Source: Actinomycetota bacterium (GTDB taxonomy: Bacteria > Actinomycetota > CADDZG01 > WHSQ01). From it: a stretch of DNA of 5,827 bases. Where the stretch lies: the NCBI GenBank assembly GCA_019348445.1, contig JAHWJK010000100.1, forward strand, positions 1 through 5,827, in the 5' to 3' direction. A program made the position numbers and the translations under genes. Positions 1 to 5,654 of this stretch are shown here, piece by piece; the first letter of the stretch is position 1, and the number at the start of each line of letters is the position of its first letter. Under the pieces are notes generated by a model that searched no databases, was not told the DNA's origin, and worked only from the letters and a program-made list of their open reading frames with translations.

Positions 1-1
1 G

Positions 2-205
2 CCCCCCGAGGTCGAACGGCTGACGCTCACGCTTCCCGAGATAGAGACGATCGTCGGCGAGGAGCTCCCATCGAACGCTCGCTTCCCGTCGTGGTGGCGC
101 AATGACGACCGACGCATGCACAGCCGCGCGTGGCTGACCGCAGGTTGGCGCGTCGATGGCATGGGTGACGAAGCGGAGGTCGAATTCGTTCGTAACGGCG
201 GTTAG
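2..205 (+). CDS. DUF7662-like protein, C-terminal fragment
   Basis: The visible 67 residues are the C-terminal end of a + strand gene whose start lies left of the window; the reading frame begins at base 2 and ends at TAG 203-205. The fragment has the pattern of the small DUF7662 family: a 'LTLPEIETIVGEELP' segment, a tryptophan pair in 'FPSWWRND', then 'HSRAWLTAGWRVD' and a closing beta strand 'EVEFVR'. The family name is recalled from the motif order and was not searched. No function is known to me for this family, and no catalytic residues are evident. It ends 27 bases before the rel ATG, so the rel promoter lies at its 3' end. It could be co-transcribed with rel, but rel appears to have its own -10 box. 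Confidence 0.7.
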   Translation, partial: PPEVERLTLTLPEIETIVGEELPSNARFPSWWRNDDRRMHSRAWLTAGWRVDGMGDEAEVEFVRNGG

Positions 206-220
206 CCGCACCCCGCCTCC

Positions 221-226
221 TACAAT
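221..226 (+). promoter_or_regulatory. -10 box of the rel promoter (probably leaderless)
   Basis: TACAAT at 221-226 differs from the TATAAT consensus at one base and ends 6 nt before the ATG at 233. Initiation normally falls about 7 nt after the -10 hexamer, so the transcript would start at or next to the A of the ATG. There is no purine-rich Shine-Dalgarno sequence in 205-232, which fits a leaderless mRNA. The -35 region (about 197-204) overlaps the stop codon of the upstream gene and is not consensus. The -10 box and its spacing are seen directly; leaderless initiation is an inference supported by how common it is in actinobacteria. Confidence 0.55.
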
Positions 227-232
227 GAGTTG

Positions 233-2521
233 ATGGCCTCACAGCCGGAGCCTGTGCCGCAGTCCGCCGCGGAGAAGACAGTCCCACCCGCCGGCGCACC
301 TCCACGCGGAGTGAAGGCCGTCCTCAAGAAGGTCCGGCCGACCCGGCCCCCCGAGACGCAGTTCCAGAAGCTGCTCAAAGAGGTCAGGGCGAAGCGGCCA
401 AAAGCCGACGTCAAGGCGATCGAGAGAGCGTTCGAGATCGCGGAAGAGGCTCATCGTGGTCAGCTCCGCAAATCGGGCCACGAGTTCATCACGCATCCAC
501 TCGGCGTCGCGACGATCGTGGCGCAACTTGGACTCGACGAGACGACCGTTGCCGCGGCGCTCCTCCACGATGCGGTGGAGGACACCTATGTGTCTCTCGC
601 CGATGTCGAGCGAGAGCTCGGTTACGAGGTTGCTGCGTTGATCGACGGAGTAACGAAGCTCGACAAGATCGGTCTTCGCTCGGTCGAGCACACGCGGGCC
701 GAGAACCTGCGCAAGATGATGATCGCGACGGCGAAAGACATCCGCGTCATCCTCATCAAGATCGCGGACCGGCTTCACAACATGCGGACGCTCGCTCCAC
801 TGCGTCCGGAGAAGCGTGAGTTGATCGCACGCGAGACGCTCGAGATCTATTCACCGCTGGCTCACAGACTCGGCATGTATGCGATCAAGTGGGAGCTCGA
901 GGATCTTGCTTTCCAGACGCTGCACCCGAAGCGCTTCGAAGAGATCCAGACTCTGGTCGATCAGCGGCAACCGCAACGAGAACGGCTGGTCGACGAGGTC
1001 GTCGAGAGCATCACCTCGAAGCTGCGGGAAGTCCGGATCAGGGCCGAAGTCTCGGGGCGGCCGAAGCACCTCTATTCGATCTACGAAAAGATCGTGCTGG
1101 GCGGCAAAGAATTCGATGAGATCTTCGACCTGATCGGTATCCGCGTCGTCGTCGACTCTGTGAAGGACTGTTACGGCGCGCTCGGCGCGCTCCACACGCT
1201 CTACACACCTGTTCCGGGTCGGTTCAAGGACTACATCGCGATGCCAAAGTTCAACATGTACCAGTCGCTGCACACGACGGTCATGGGCGACAAGGGCAGG
1301 CCCATCGAGATCCAGATCCGTACCGAAGCGATGCACCGAGCCGCGGAATTCGGAATCGCCGCACACTGGCTCTACAAAGAGCAACGCCGCGGCAAGGTCA
1401 CCGAGGAAGAGATCGCGTGGTTGCAGCGTCTGATGGATTGGCAACAGGAGTCCATCGATCCGAAGGACTTCATGGAATCCCTCAAGATCGACCTCTATTC
1501 AGATGAGGTCTTCGTGTTCACGCCCAAAGGCGACGTCGTGTCGCTCGCTCGTGGTGCTACGCCGATCGACTTCGCGTACTCGATCCACACTGAGGTCGGG
1601 CACCGCACGGTGGGGGCCCGGGTGAACGGTCGTCTGGTCGCGCTCAACCACGAACTGAACTCGGGCGACAGCGTCGAGATCATCACGTCGAAGGGACCGG
1701 CGAGTCCATCACGCGACTGGCTGCAGGTCGTGAAGACGCCTCGAGCGCGCAACAAGATCAGACACTGGTTCGCGCGTGAGCGGCGCGAGGACGCGCAGTT
1801 GCAAGGGCGTGATGCCCTCGTTGCATCGATGAAGAAACAGGGTCTACCCGTTGAACGCATCACGAAGAGTGGCCTGCTCGAACAGGTCGCCGCCGACCTG
1901 AAATATGTGGACCTCGAGTCGATGTACGTCGCGATCGGCGAAGGCCATCTATCCCCGCAGTCCGTTGCGACCCGGGTCATCCGCCTGTTCGATCCGAGCG
2001 AGGGAGAGTCGGAAGAACCGGAGATCCCGGTTCGGCGCCGTCCGCACAAGCAGGCCCGGGGCAAGGGAGTCATCGTCGAAGGCATGGACGACCTCCTGGT
2101 TCGGCTCGCTCGCTGCTGCACGCCGGTGCCGGGCGACAAGATCGTGGGGTTCTTGACGAGGGGCCGCGGTGTGTCGGTGCATCGGGTCGACTGCCCGAAC
2201 GCGAAGGCGCTTTCGGCGGTGGACGAGCAACGGATGATCAGCGCGTGGTGGCACGAACGTCGTCAAGGGACGTTCGTTGTCTCCATCAGGATCGATGCGC
2301 TCGATCGGACGAAGCTGCTGCGCGATGTCACCGCGGCTATCTCCGATCAGGGGATCCAGATCGTGTCGTCGTCGACCCGTACGGGGAAGGACGGCATCGC
2401 CACGTTGAGCTTCAGCTTCGAGCTCGCCGACCCCGAACACCTCGAACACGTCATCGCGAGCGTCCGTCAGGTGGACTCCGTTTTCGACGTCTACCGCGTC
2501 GTTCCAGCCTCGGCCCGCTGA
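233..2521 (+). CDS. rel: Bifunctional (p)ppGpp synthetase/hydrolase, RelA/SpoT family
   Basis: This is a cytosolic, ribosome-associated long RSH enzyme that makes (p)ppGpp from ATP and GDP/GTP and also hydrolyses it, setting the stringent response. Domain order is complete over 762 residues (ATG 233 taken as residue 1). The N-terminal hydrolase HD domain (about 45-200) keeps RKSG, H88, the H112-D113 and E116-D117 pairs of 'LLHDAVED', and D179 in 'IADRLHNMRT'. The synthetase domain (about 240-390) keeps D299, 'RFKDYI' (330-335), 'YQSLHTT' and the catalytic E359 of 'EIQIRT'. Next come TGS (about 424-484), a helical region, the Cys motif with C628, C629, H650 and C654, and a C-terminal ACT domain (about 681-758). 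Intact hydrolase and RFKD motifs indicate both activities. TTG 230 is in frame directly before the ATG; I chose ATG because of the -10 spacing and the lack of a Shine-Dalgarno sequence. The first 40 or so residues are a Pro/Ala/Lys-rich, probably disordered extension. Confidence 0.97.
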   Translation: MASQPEPVPQSAAEKTVPPAGAPPRGVKAVLKKVRPTRPPETQFQKLLKEVRAKRPKADVKAIERAFEIAEEAHRGQLRKSGHEFITHPLGVATIVAQLGLDETTVAAALLHDAVEDTYVSLADVERELGYEVAALIDGVTKLDKIGLRSVEHTRAENLRKMMIATAKDIRVILIKIADRLHNMRTLAPLRPEKRELIARETLEIYSPLAHRLGMYAIKWELEDLAFQTLHPKRFEEIQTLVDQRQPQRERLVDEVVESITSKLREVRIRAEVSGRPKHLYSIYEKIVLGGKEFDEIFDLIGIRVVVDSVKDCYGALGALHTLYTPVPGRFKDYIAMPKFNMYQSLHTTVMGDKGRPIEIQIRTEAMHRAAEFGIAAHWLYKEQRRGKVTEEEIAWLQRLMDWQQESIDPKDFMESLKIDLYSDEVFVFTPKGDVVSLARGATPIDFAYSIHTEVGHRTVGARVNGRLVALNHELNSGDSVEIITSKGPASPSRDWLQVVKTPRARNKIRHWFARERREDAQLQGRDALVASMKKQGLPVERITKSGLLEQVAADLKYVDLESMYVAIGEGHLSPQSVATRVIRLFDPSEGESEEPEIPVRRRPHKQARGKGVIVEGMDDLLVRLARCCTPVPGDKIVGFLTRGRGVSVHRVDCPNAKALSAVDEQRMISAWWHERRQGTFVVSIRIDALDRTKLLRDVTAAISDQGIQIVSSSTRTGKDGIATLSFSFELADPEHLEHVIASVRQVDSVFDVYRVVPASAR

Positions 2522-2528
2522 ACCGACA

Positions 2529-4286
2529 GTGAGGGCGTCTTCCGGAGCGTGGCGCTCCGTCGCGATAGCGCTCGTCGCCGTTGTCGCCGCGGCATGCACG
2601 CAGCCGTCGGCTCAGGAGAAGACCGAGGACGAGTTGCATGCGCTGTCGGGACGCGTGCAGGACTTCGTCGACGCGTGGAACGATCCCGACTATCACAGGA
2701 TGACGTCGTACTTCACCGGTGACACGCGGCTCGGGCCGTTCCAGCTCGAGGAGCAGGTCCGCGGCATCTTCGAAGCCGGCGCGATCGAGGACTTCGAGGT
2801 CCGTCACCGTTACCGGGAGACGCTGTCGGAGGGAGACACGACCGAGGTCGTCCCTTATTCGGTCGAGTTCACCTCCGCGGCAGCATCCGCGCCGATCGCG
2901 CTCAACGGAACGATGGTGTGGGAGCTCGACGAGTTCGAGGACGAGTGGGAGCTCGAGTGGCATCCGTCGCTGGTGTTCGCGTCGGACGAAGAGCGCGCGC
3001 GGCTCCAGATCGAGACGAAGTGGCTTCCACGTGGCGCGATCTTGGATCGTGACGGGCGCAAACTCGCGGCCGGGGATGTAGAGGATAGGCGCTATCCATT
3101 CGGGTCCACCGCCGGGAGTGTGATCGGCCATATCGGGACGGCCACGAAGGAACAGGCGCGGGAACTCGGCGTCGAACGCGGCGCGCTCGTCGGTGGTTCC
3201 GGTCTGGAAGAGGGTCTTCAAGACGTCCTTGCGGGGCGACCTCAGACCACGCTCCAGGTGATCGACAACAGAGGAAAGGTCCTCGACACGTTGGGCCGCC
3301 GCAAGGGGAAACGCGGGCAGAACGTGAAGACGACACTCGATCTCGAGATCCAGCGCGCGTCGGAGAACGCGTACGGCGGCACGACCGGCGGGGCCGTGGT
3401 GATGGACCCGCAGACGGGGGATCTGCTGGCGATCGTCTCGTCGTCGCCGTTCAACCCGAACGGCTACGTAGGAGTAGACGTGTCTCCTTTCAACCGCGCG
3501 ATCGAAGGCCGCTATCCACCCGGGTCGGCTATGAAAGTGGTGACCGCGGCCGCCGCTCTCGACACGGGGACGGTCACTCCTAAGACGCAACTGAGCGGCC
3601 CGGCCGAGTACCAGGGCGTGCGGAATTTCGAGTCCGGCGAGTTCGGAACGTTGAGCTTCGCGTCGGCGGTCCAGTTCAGCGTCAATACCGCGTTCGCGCA
3701 GGTGGCGTTGAAGCTCGGGTCGGACAAGCTCACGAGATACGCGGAGCTATTCGGTTTCAACCGCATACCCGACATGCCGCTGGCGGCGGCGGAGCCGTCG
3801 TTCCCACCGCTGAACGGCGCGGGCGACCTGATGTGGGCTTCGATCGGACAGGCGCAGGTCCTGGCGACCCCGCTCCAGATGGCATCCGTCGCCGGGACGA
3901 TCGCGAACGACGGTGAGCGGATGGAGCCGCGCATCACGAAGCTCGACGAGCCGACGGGCCAACAGGTCGTGGACAAGAAGACGGCGCGGACCCTTACCGA
4001 GCTGATGGTCAACGTCGTGGTCGGGGGGACGGGCCAGGCGGCGCGGTTGTCGGGCATCGACGTCGCCGGCAAGACGGGAACGGCCGAGGTAGACGTCGAC
4101 GGAGAGCGCAAGAATCACGCGTGGTTCATCTGTTTCGCGCCGGCGGACGACCCGGATGTGGCCATCGCGGTCGTGTCCGAGTACGGGGGAGTGGGAGGCC
4201 AGGTCGCGGCGCCGCTCGCGCGTCAGATCTTGGCGAACACCATCTTGATCATCCAGTCGGACGAATTCCGCAAAGGCGACGGCTAA
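2529..4286 (+). CDS. Penicillin-binding transpeptidase with NTF2-like (MecA_N) domain
   Basis: This is a class B penicillin-binding protein, a D,D-transpeptidase that cross-links peptidoglycan outside the cytoplasmic membrane. A hydrophobic segment (about 10-22) ends in 'VVAAAC', so C23 may be lipidated; the lipobox is weak because Ala sits at -3, and an uncleaved anchor is possible. Residues about 32-152 look like the NTF2-like MecA_N domain, ending in 'WELEWHPSLVF'. The 'RGAILDRDG' motif (168-176) follows, then 'YPFG' and 'GSGLEEGLQDVLAG' (222-236). The transpeptidase domain (about 285-575) carries all three active-site motifs: S333-A-M-K336, S384-V-N386 and K515-T-G-T518. At 585 residues it is shorter than S. 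aureus PBP2a, mainly because only about 8 residues separate 'RDGRKLA' from 'YPFG'. The GTG start lies 7 bases after the rel stop with no clear Shine-Dalgarno sequence, suggesting translational coupling. MecA-like architecture does not by itself imply beta-lactam resistance; a housekeeping PbpA-like role is more likely. Confidence 0.93.
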   Translation: MRASSGAWRSVAIALVAVVAAACTQPSAQEKTEDELHALSGRVQDFVDAWNDPDYHRMTSYFTGDTRLGPFQLEEQVRGIFEAGAIEDFEVRHRYRETLSEGDTTEVVPYSVEFTSAAASAPIALNGTMVWELDEFEDEWELEWHPSLVFASDEERARLQIETKWLPRGAILDRDGRKLAAGDVEDRRYPFGSTAGSVIGHIGTATKEQARELGVERGALVGGSGLEEGLQDVLAGRPQTTLQVIDNRGKVLDTLGRRKGKRGQNVKTTLDLEIQRASENAYGGTTGGAVVMDPQTGDLLAIVSSSPFNPNGYVGVDVSPFNRAIEGRYPPGSAMKVVTAAAALDTGTVTPKTQLSGPAEYQGVRNFESGEFGTLSFASAVQFSVNTAFAQVALKLGSDKLTRYAELFGFNRIPDMPLAAAEPSFPPLNGAGDLMWASIGQAQVLATPLQMASVAGTIANDGERMEPRITKLDEPTGQQVVDKKTARTLTELMVNVVVGGTGQAARLSGIDVAGKTGTAEVDVDGERKNHAWFICFAPADDPDVAIAVVSEYGGVGGQVAAPLARQILANTILIIQSDEFRKGDG

Positions 4287-4736
4287 GTGCGCGCCGTGGT
4301 GCAGCGGGTTACGAACGCGTCGGTCGAGGTGGACGGCGCCGAGATCGGGAGCTGCGGGAGGGGAGTCCTCGTGCTCGTCGGGATCTCGCCCACCGACGGC
4401 GACGCCGAAGCCGGATGGCTGGCCGACAAGGTCGCGAACCTCCGCATCTTTCCCGACGACGACGGGAAGATGAACCAGTCGTTGATCGACATCGGTGGTG
4501 CAGCACTCGTCGTGTCGCAATTCACGTTGTACGGCGACGCACGTAAGGGGAGGCGGCCGTCGTTCATCCGCGCTGCCGAAGGTCCCGAAGCCGAAGCCAC
4601 CTACGAGAAGGCAGTCGCGAATCTCCGCGCGCTGGGCGTCGACTGCAGCACTGGAAAGTTCGGAGCGATGATGAACGTGAGTCTCGTCAACGAGGGGCCC
4701 GTAACGATCCTCCTCGACTCCGAAAAACAGTTCTGA
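4287..4736 (+). CDS. dtd: D-aminoacyl-tRNA deacylase (DTD)
   Basis: This cytosolic proofreading enzyme hydrolyses D-amino acids, and also glycine mischarged on tRNA-Ala, from tRNA, keeping them out of translation. At 149 residues it is the usual family length. It begins with the typical 'MRAVVQRVTNASVEVDG' and has 'NLRIFPDDDGKMNQSL'. It carries the SQxT active-site motif S77-Q78-F79-T80 and the C-terminal Gly-cisPro motif at G137-P138 in 'NEGPVT'. That motif excludes L-aminoacyl substrates by chirality in characterised DTDs. The GTG start directly abuts the PBP stop codon (TAA then GTG). AAAGG at 4272-4276, 10 nt upstream and inside the PBP gene, may serve as a weak ribosome-binding site, so translation is probably coupled. 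It is the last gene of the + strand unit, and no terminator hairpin is visible after it. Confidence 0.97.
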   Translation: MRAVVQRVTNASVEVDGAEIGSCGRGVLVLVGISPTDGDAEAGWLADKVANLRIFPDDDGKMNQSLIDIGGAALVVSQFTLYGDARKGRRPSFIRAAEGPEAEATYEKAVANLRALGVDCSTGKFGAMMNVSLVNEGPVTILLDSEKQF

Positions 4737-4759
4737 GCAAGTGATTTGAAGGCGAAGGT

Positions 4760-5458
4760 CTACCCCACCTCTTCCACGCTCCCGTCGCTGAAACGGACCC
4801 TGAGGGCATGTTCTTCGAATGTCCACGTTGCCGACTCGTAGAAGAACCCATTTCTCCCAGAGATCGCCCTACGCCATCTCCCCGAATCACGCACGTAGAG
4901 GGCTGTCACGCCGATGGGAATGGTGCCGTATACGACATCCGGATAAGGCCCCGTTCCGTCGGGATCCAAGAATGATTGGTTAAACCTGTCGCTGCAGTGC
5001 AGCAAACCGTCGGGTACGAGCGTGTAGCAGACGTCTTCACTATCGAGCGGCCACGCAAACAACCTAAAGCGTTGCTTTCCCAGGTTTCCCAGCAAAAGGC
5101 GGCTCTTCTCGACGATCGGTTTTGCGCTCGCGGGAACGTTGCTGCCGAAGCCCGTGTACCAAACGAGCTGCAAACCGCAGTCCTCCGCTGGAAGCTCATC
5201 CCTTTTCTTCCGAGGTTTGTCGAAGACATCCAACTGATCGACGAAGCTGCCCACCCGTCGGTCGTCGAGGATGGCGCCCCCGCCCCCGGTCGCGTCGGTA
5301 GGTCCAATGGTGAGGTCGTCGGAAAGACATCGCTCCGCCGGTGGCTGCCCCAGCTTCAAACCACGCTGCTGGCCTGGGGAGTCGTCGCGAACGCACGCCC
5401 CGAGAAAGAGGATCGCTAAGGCCGTTAGCCCGATTGCTTTCGTCGCCGCCGTGGGCAT
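4760..5458 (-). CDS. Predicted lipoprotein of unknown function
   Basis: I do not recognise this 232-residue protein. It starts at ATG (complement of 5456-5458) and ends at TAG (complement of 4760-4762). The N-terminus has a short basic region, the hydrophobic stretch 'LTALAILFLGAC' and a good lipobox L-G-A-C with C22, so it should be exported and lipid-anchored. The mature part has four more cysteines (C44, C94, C144, C155), which could form two disulfides outside the cell. A Gly-rich linker lies at about 56-61. The C-terminal third looks beta-rich: 'VVYGTIPIGVTALYVRD', then 'NGFFYESATWTFEEHALRVRFSDGS', resembling the 'VPDGV..V.V' strand pattern of other exported actinobacterial proteins (weak resemblance). 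GC is about 53-55% in two 60-base stretches checked, lower than the rel-dtd genes. The signal peptide supports this strand over the overlapping + strand frame. Confidence 0.8.
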   Translation of the reverse strand: MPTAATKAIGLTALAILFLGACVRDDSPGQQRGLKLGQPPAERCLSDDLTIGPTDATGGGGAILDDRRVGSFVDQLDVFDKPRKKRDELPAEDCGLQLVWYTGFGSNVPASAKPIVEKSRLLLGNLGKQRFRLFAWPLDSEDVCYTLVPDGLLHCSDRFNQSFLDPDGTGPYPDVVYGTIPIGVTALYVRDSGRWRRAISGRNGFFYESATWTFEEHALRVRFSDGSVEEVG

Positions 5459-5464
5459 GCGAGA

Positions 5465-5470
5465 ACCTTA
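5465..5470 (-). promoter_or_regulatory. Possible -10 box or ribosome-binding site of the lipoprotein gene
   Basis: Read on the - strand, TAAGGT (complement of 5465-5470) ends 6 nt before the ATG at 5458, the same spacing as the -10 box before rel. It fits the relaxed TANNNT pattern, which would make the lipoprotein mRNA leaderless. The same bases contain AAGG about 7 nt before the start codon, which could instead be a weak Shine-Dalgarno sequence. The two readings cannot be separated from sequence alone. If it is the -10 box, the -35 region (about 5487-5494) falls inside the outer arm of the nearest dyad element. Confidence 0.35.
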
Positions 5471-5480
5471 GAGGCGTGGA

Positions 5481-5531
5481 TGACTTTCTCCGGCTAGTGC
5501 TCGCTGAGCGAGAAGAATCCGGAGAAGCTCA
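5481..5531. repeat. Dyad element 1
   Basis: The perfect outer stem is TTCTCCGG (5486-5493) with CCGGAGAA (5519-5526). It extends outward through a T-G wobble and one C-C mismatch to TGA/TCA at 5481-5483 and 5529-5531. The inner stem is CTCGC/GCGAG (5500-5504 and 5508-5512) with a TGA loop. Linkers are CTAGTGC and GAAGAAT. It is the copy nearest the lipoprotein gene, 27 bp from its start codon, and covers the region where a -35 box would lie. Confidence 0.8.
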
Positions 5532-5541
5532 GTTGCCTGCA

Positions 5542-5588
5542 AGGTTTGGACCCTAATGATCGCTGGGCGAGCAGTCAGGTCCAAACCT
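5542..5588. repeat. Dyad element 2
   Basis: The outer stem is a perfect 11 bp: AGGTTTGGACC (5542-5552) with GGTCCAAACCT (5578-5588). The inner stem is TCGC/GCGA (5560-5563 and 5567-5570) with a TGG loop. Linkers are CTAATGA and GCAGTCA. Its 25-nt interior matches that of element 1 at 18 of 25 positions, although the outer arms of the two differ. It shares the GTTTGGA/TCCAAAC arm core with element 3. Confidence 0.85.
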
Positions 5589-5601
5589 CGGGCGCTTACT
5601 T

Positions 5602-5650
5602 GATGTTTGGAGGATTGACCTCGCATAGCGAAGTGAAAGCTCCAAACGTC
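5602..5650. repeat. Dyad element 3
   Basis: The outer stem is 11 bp with one T-G wobble: GATGTTTGGAG (5602-5612) with CTCCAAACGTC (5640-5650). The inner stem is TCGC/GCGA (5621-5624 and 5628-5631) with an ATA loop. A G-G mismatch sits at the inner edge of the outer stem (5613 and 5639). It ends 4 bp from the transketolase-family stop codon, so it would be the first structure transcribed past that gene. No T-run follows on the - strand. Confidence 0.8.
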
Positions 5651-5654
5651 GGCT

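Larger units (their letters stand above)
5481..5650. repeat. Array of three structurally matched dyad elements
   Basis: Almost all of the 196-bp gap between the transketolase-family gene and the lipoprotein gene is taken up by three inverted-repeat units centred on 5506, 5565 and 5626 (59 and 61 bp apart). Counting from each centre, all three have a 3-nt loop at -1 to +1, an inner TCGC/GCGA stem at 2-5, 7-nt linkers at 6-12, and an outer stem starting at 13 or 14. Outer-arm sequences differ between units but stay self-complementary. Nothing identifies a known family. Possibilities are a structured RNA, a REP-like or MITE-like element, or nested operators. It may also help end transketolase transcription, although no T-run follows. 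Confidence 0.8.

Noticed and set aside
230..232. TTG as the rel start codon
   Set aside because: It is in frame directly before an ATG, with no Shine-Dalgarno sequence to favour it; the -10 spacing points to ATG 233. It cannot be excluded and changes the protein by one residue.
2451..3590. 379-residue - strand reading frame across the rel/PBP junction
   Set aside because: It is Arg/Asp-rich, typical of antisense frames in high-GC DNA, and overlaps two confidently identified genes.
4737..4759. Bidirectional terminator between dtd and the convergent lipoprotein gene
   Set aside because: The 23-bp gap and adjoining gene ends show no convincing GC-rich hairpin or T-run.
4976..5419. 147-residue + strand reading frame inside the lipoprotein region
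   Set aside because: It lacks a recognisable domain or signal and is fully antisense to a frame with a clear lipobox and start signal; treated as a shadow frame.
5542..5650. GTTTGGA/TCCAAAC arms as integron attC sites
   Set aside because: attC sites have RYYYAAC on the left and GTTRRRY on the right. Here each unit reads GTT... first and ...AAC last, the opposite polarity, and the inverse reading between elements 2 and 3 (TCCAAAC ... GTTTGGA) fails the consensus. No integrase or cassette arrangement is visible.
5481..5650. CRISPR array
   Set aside because: The units are palindromic with different outer arms and only about 10-13 bp between them; there are no identical direct repeats or spacer-length unique segments.
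5602..5650. Element 3 as a canonical intrinsic terminator of the transketolase-family gene
   Set aside because: It lies just past the stop codon, but no T-run follows on the - strand and its interior is conserved with the other units. A terminator role is possible but is not its main explanation.
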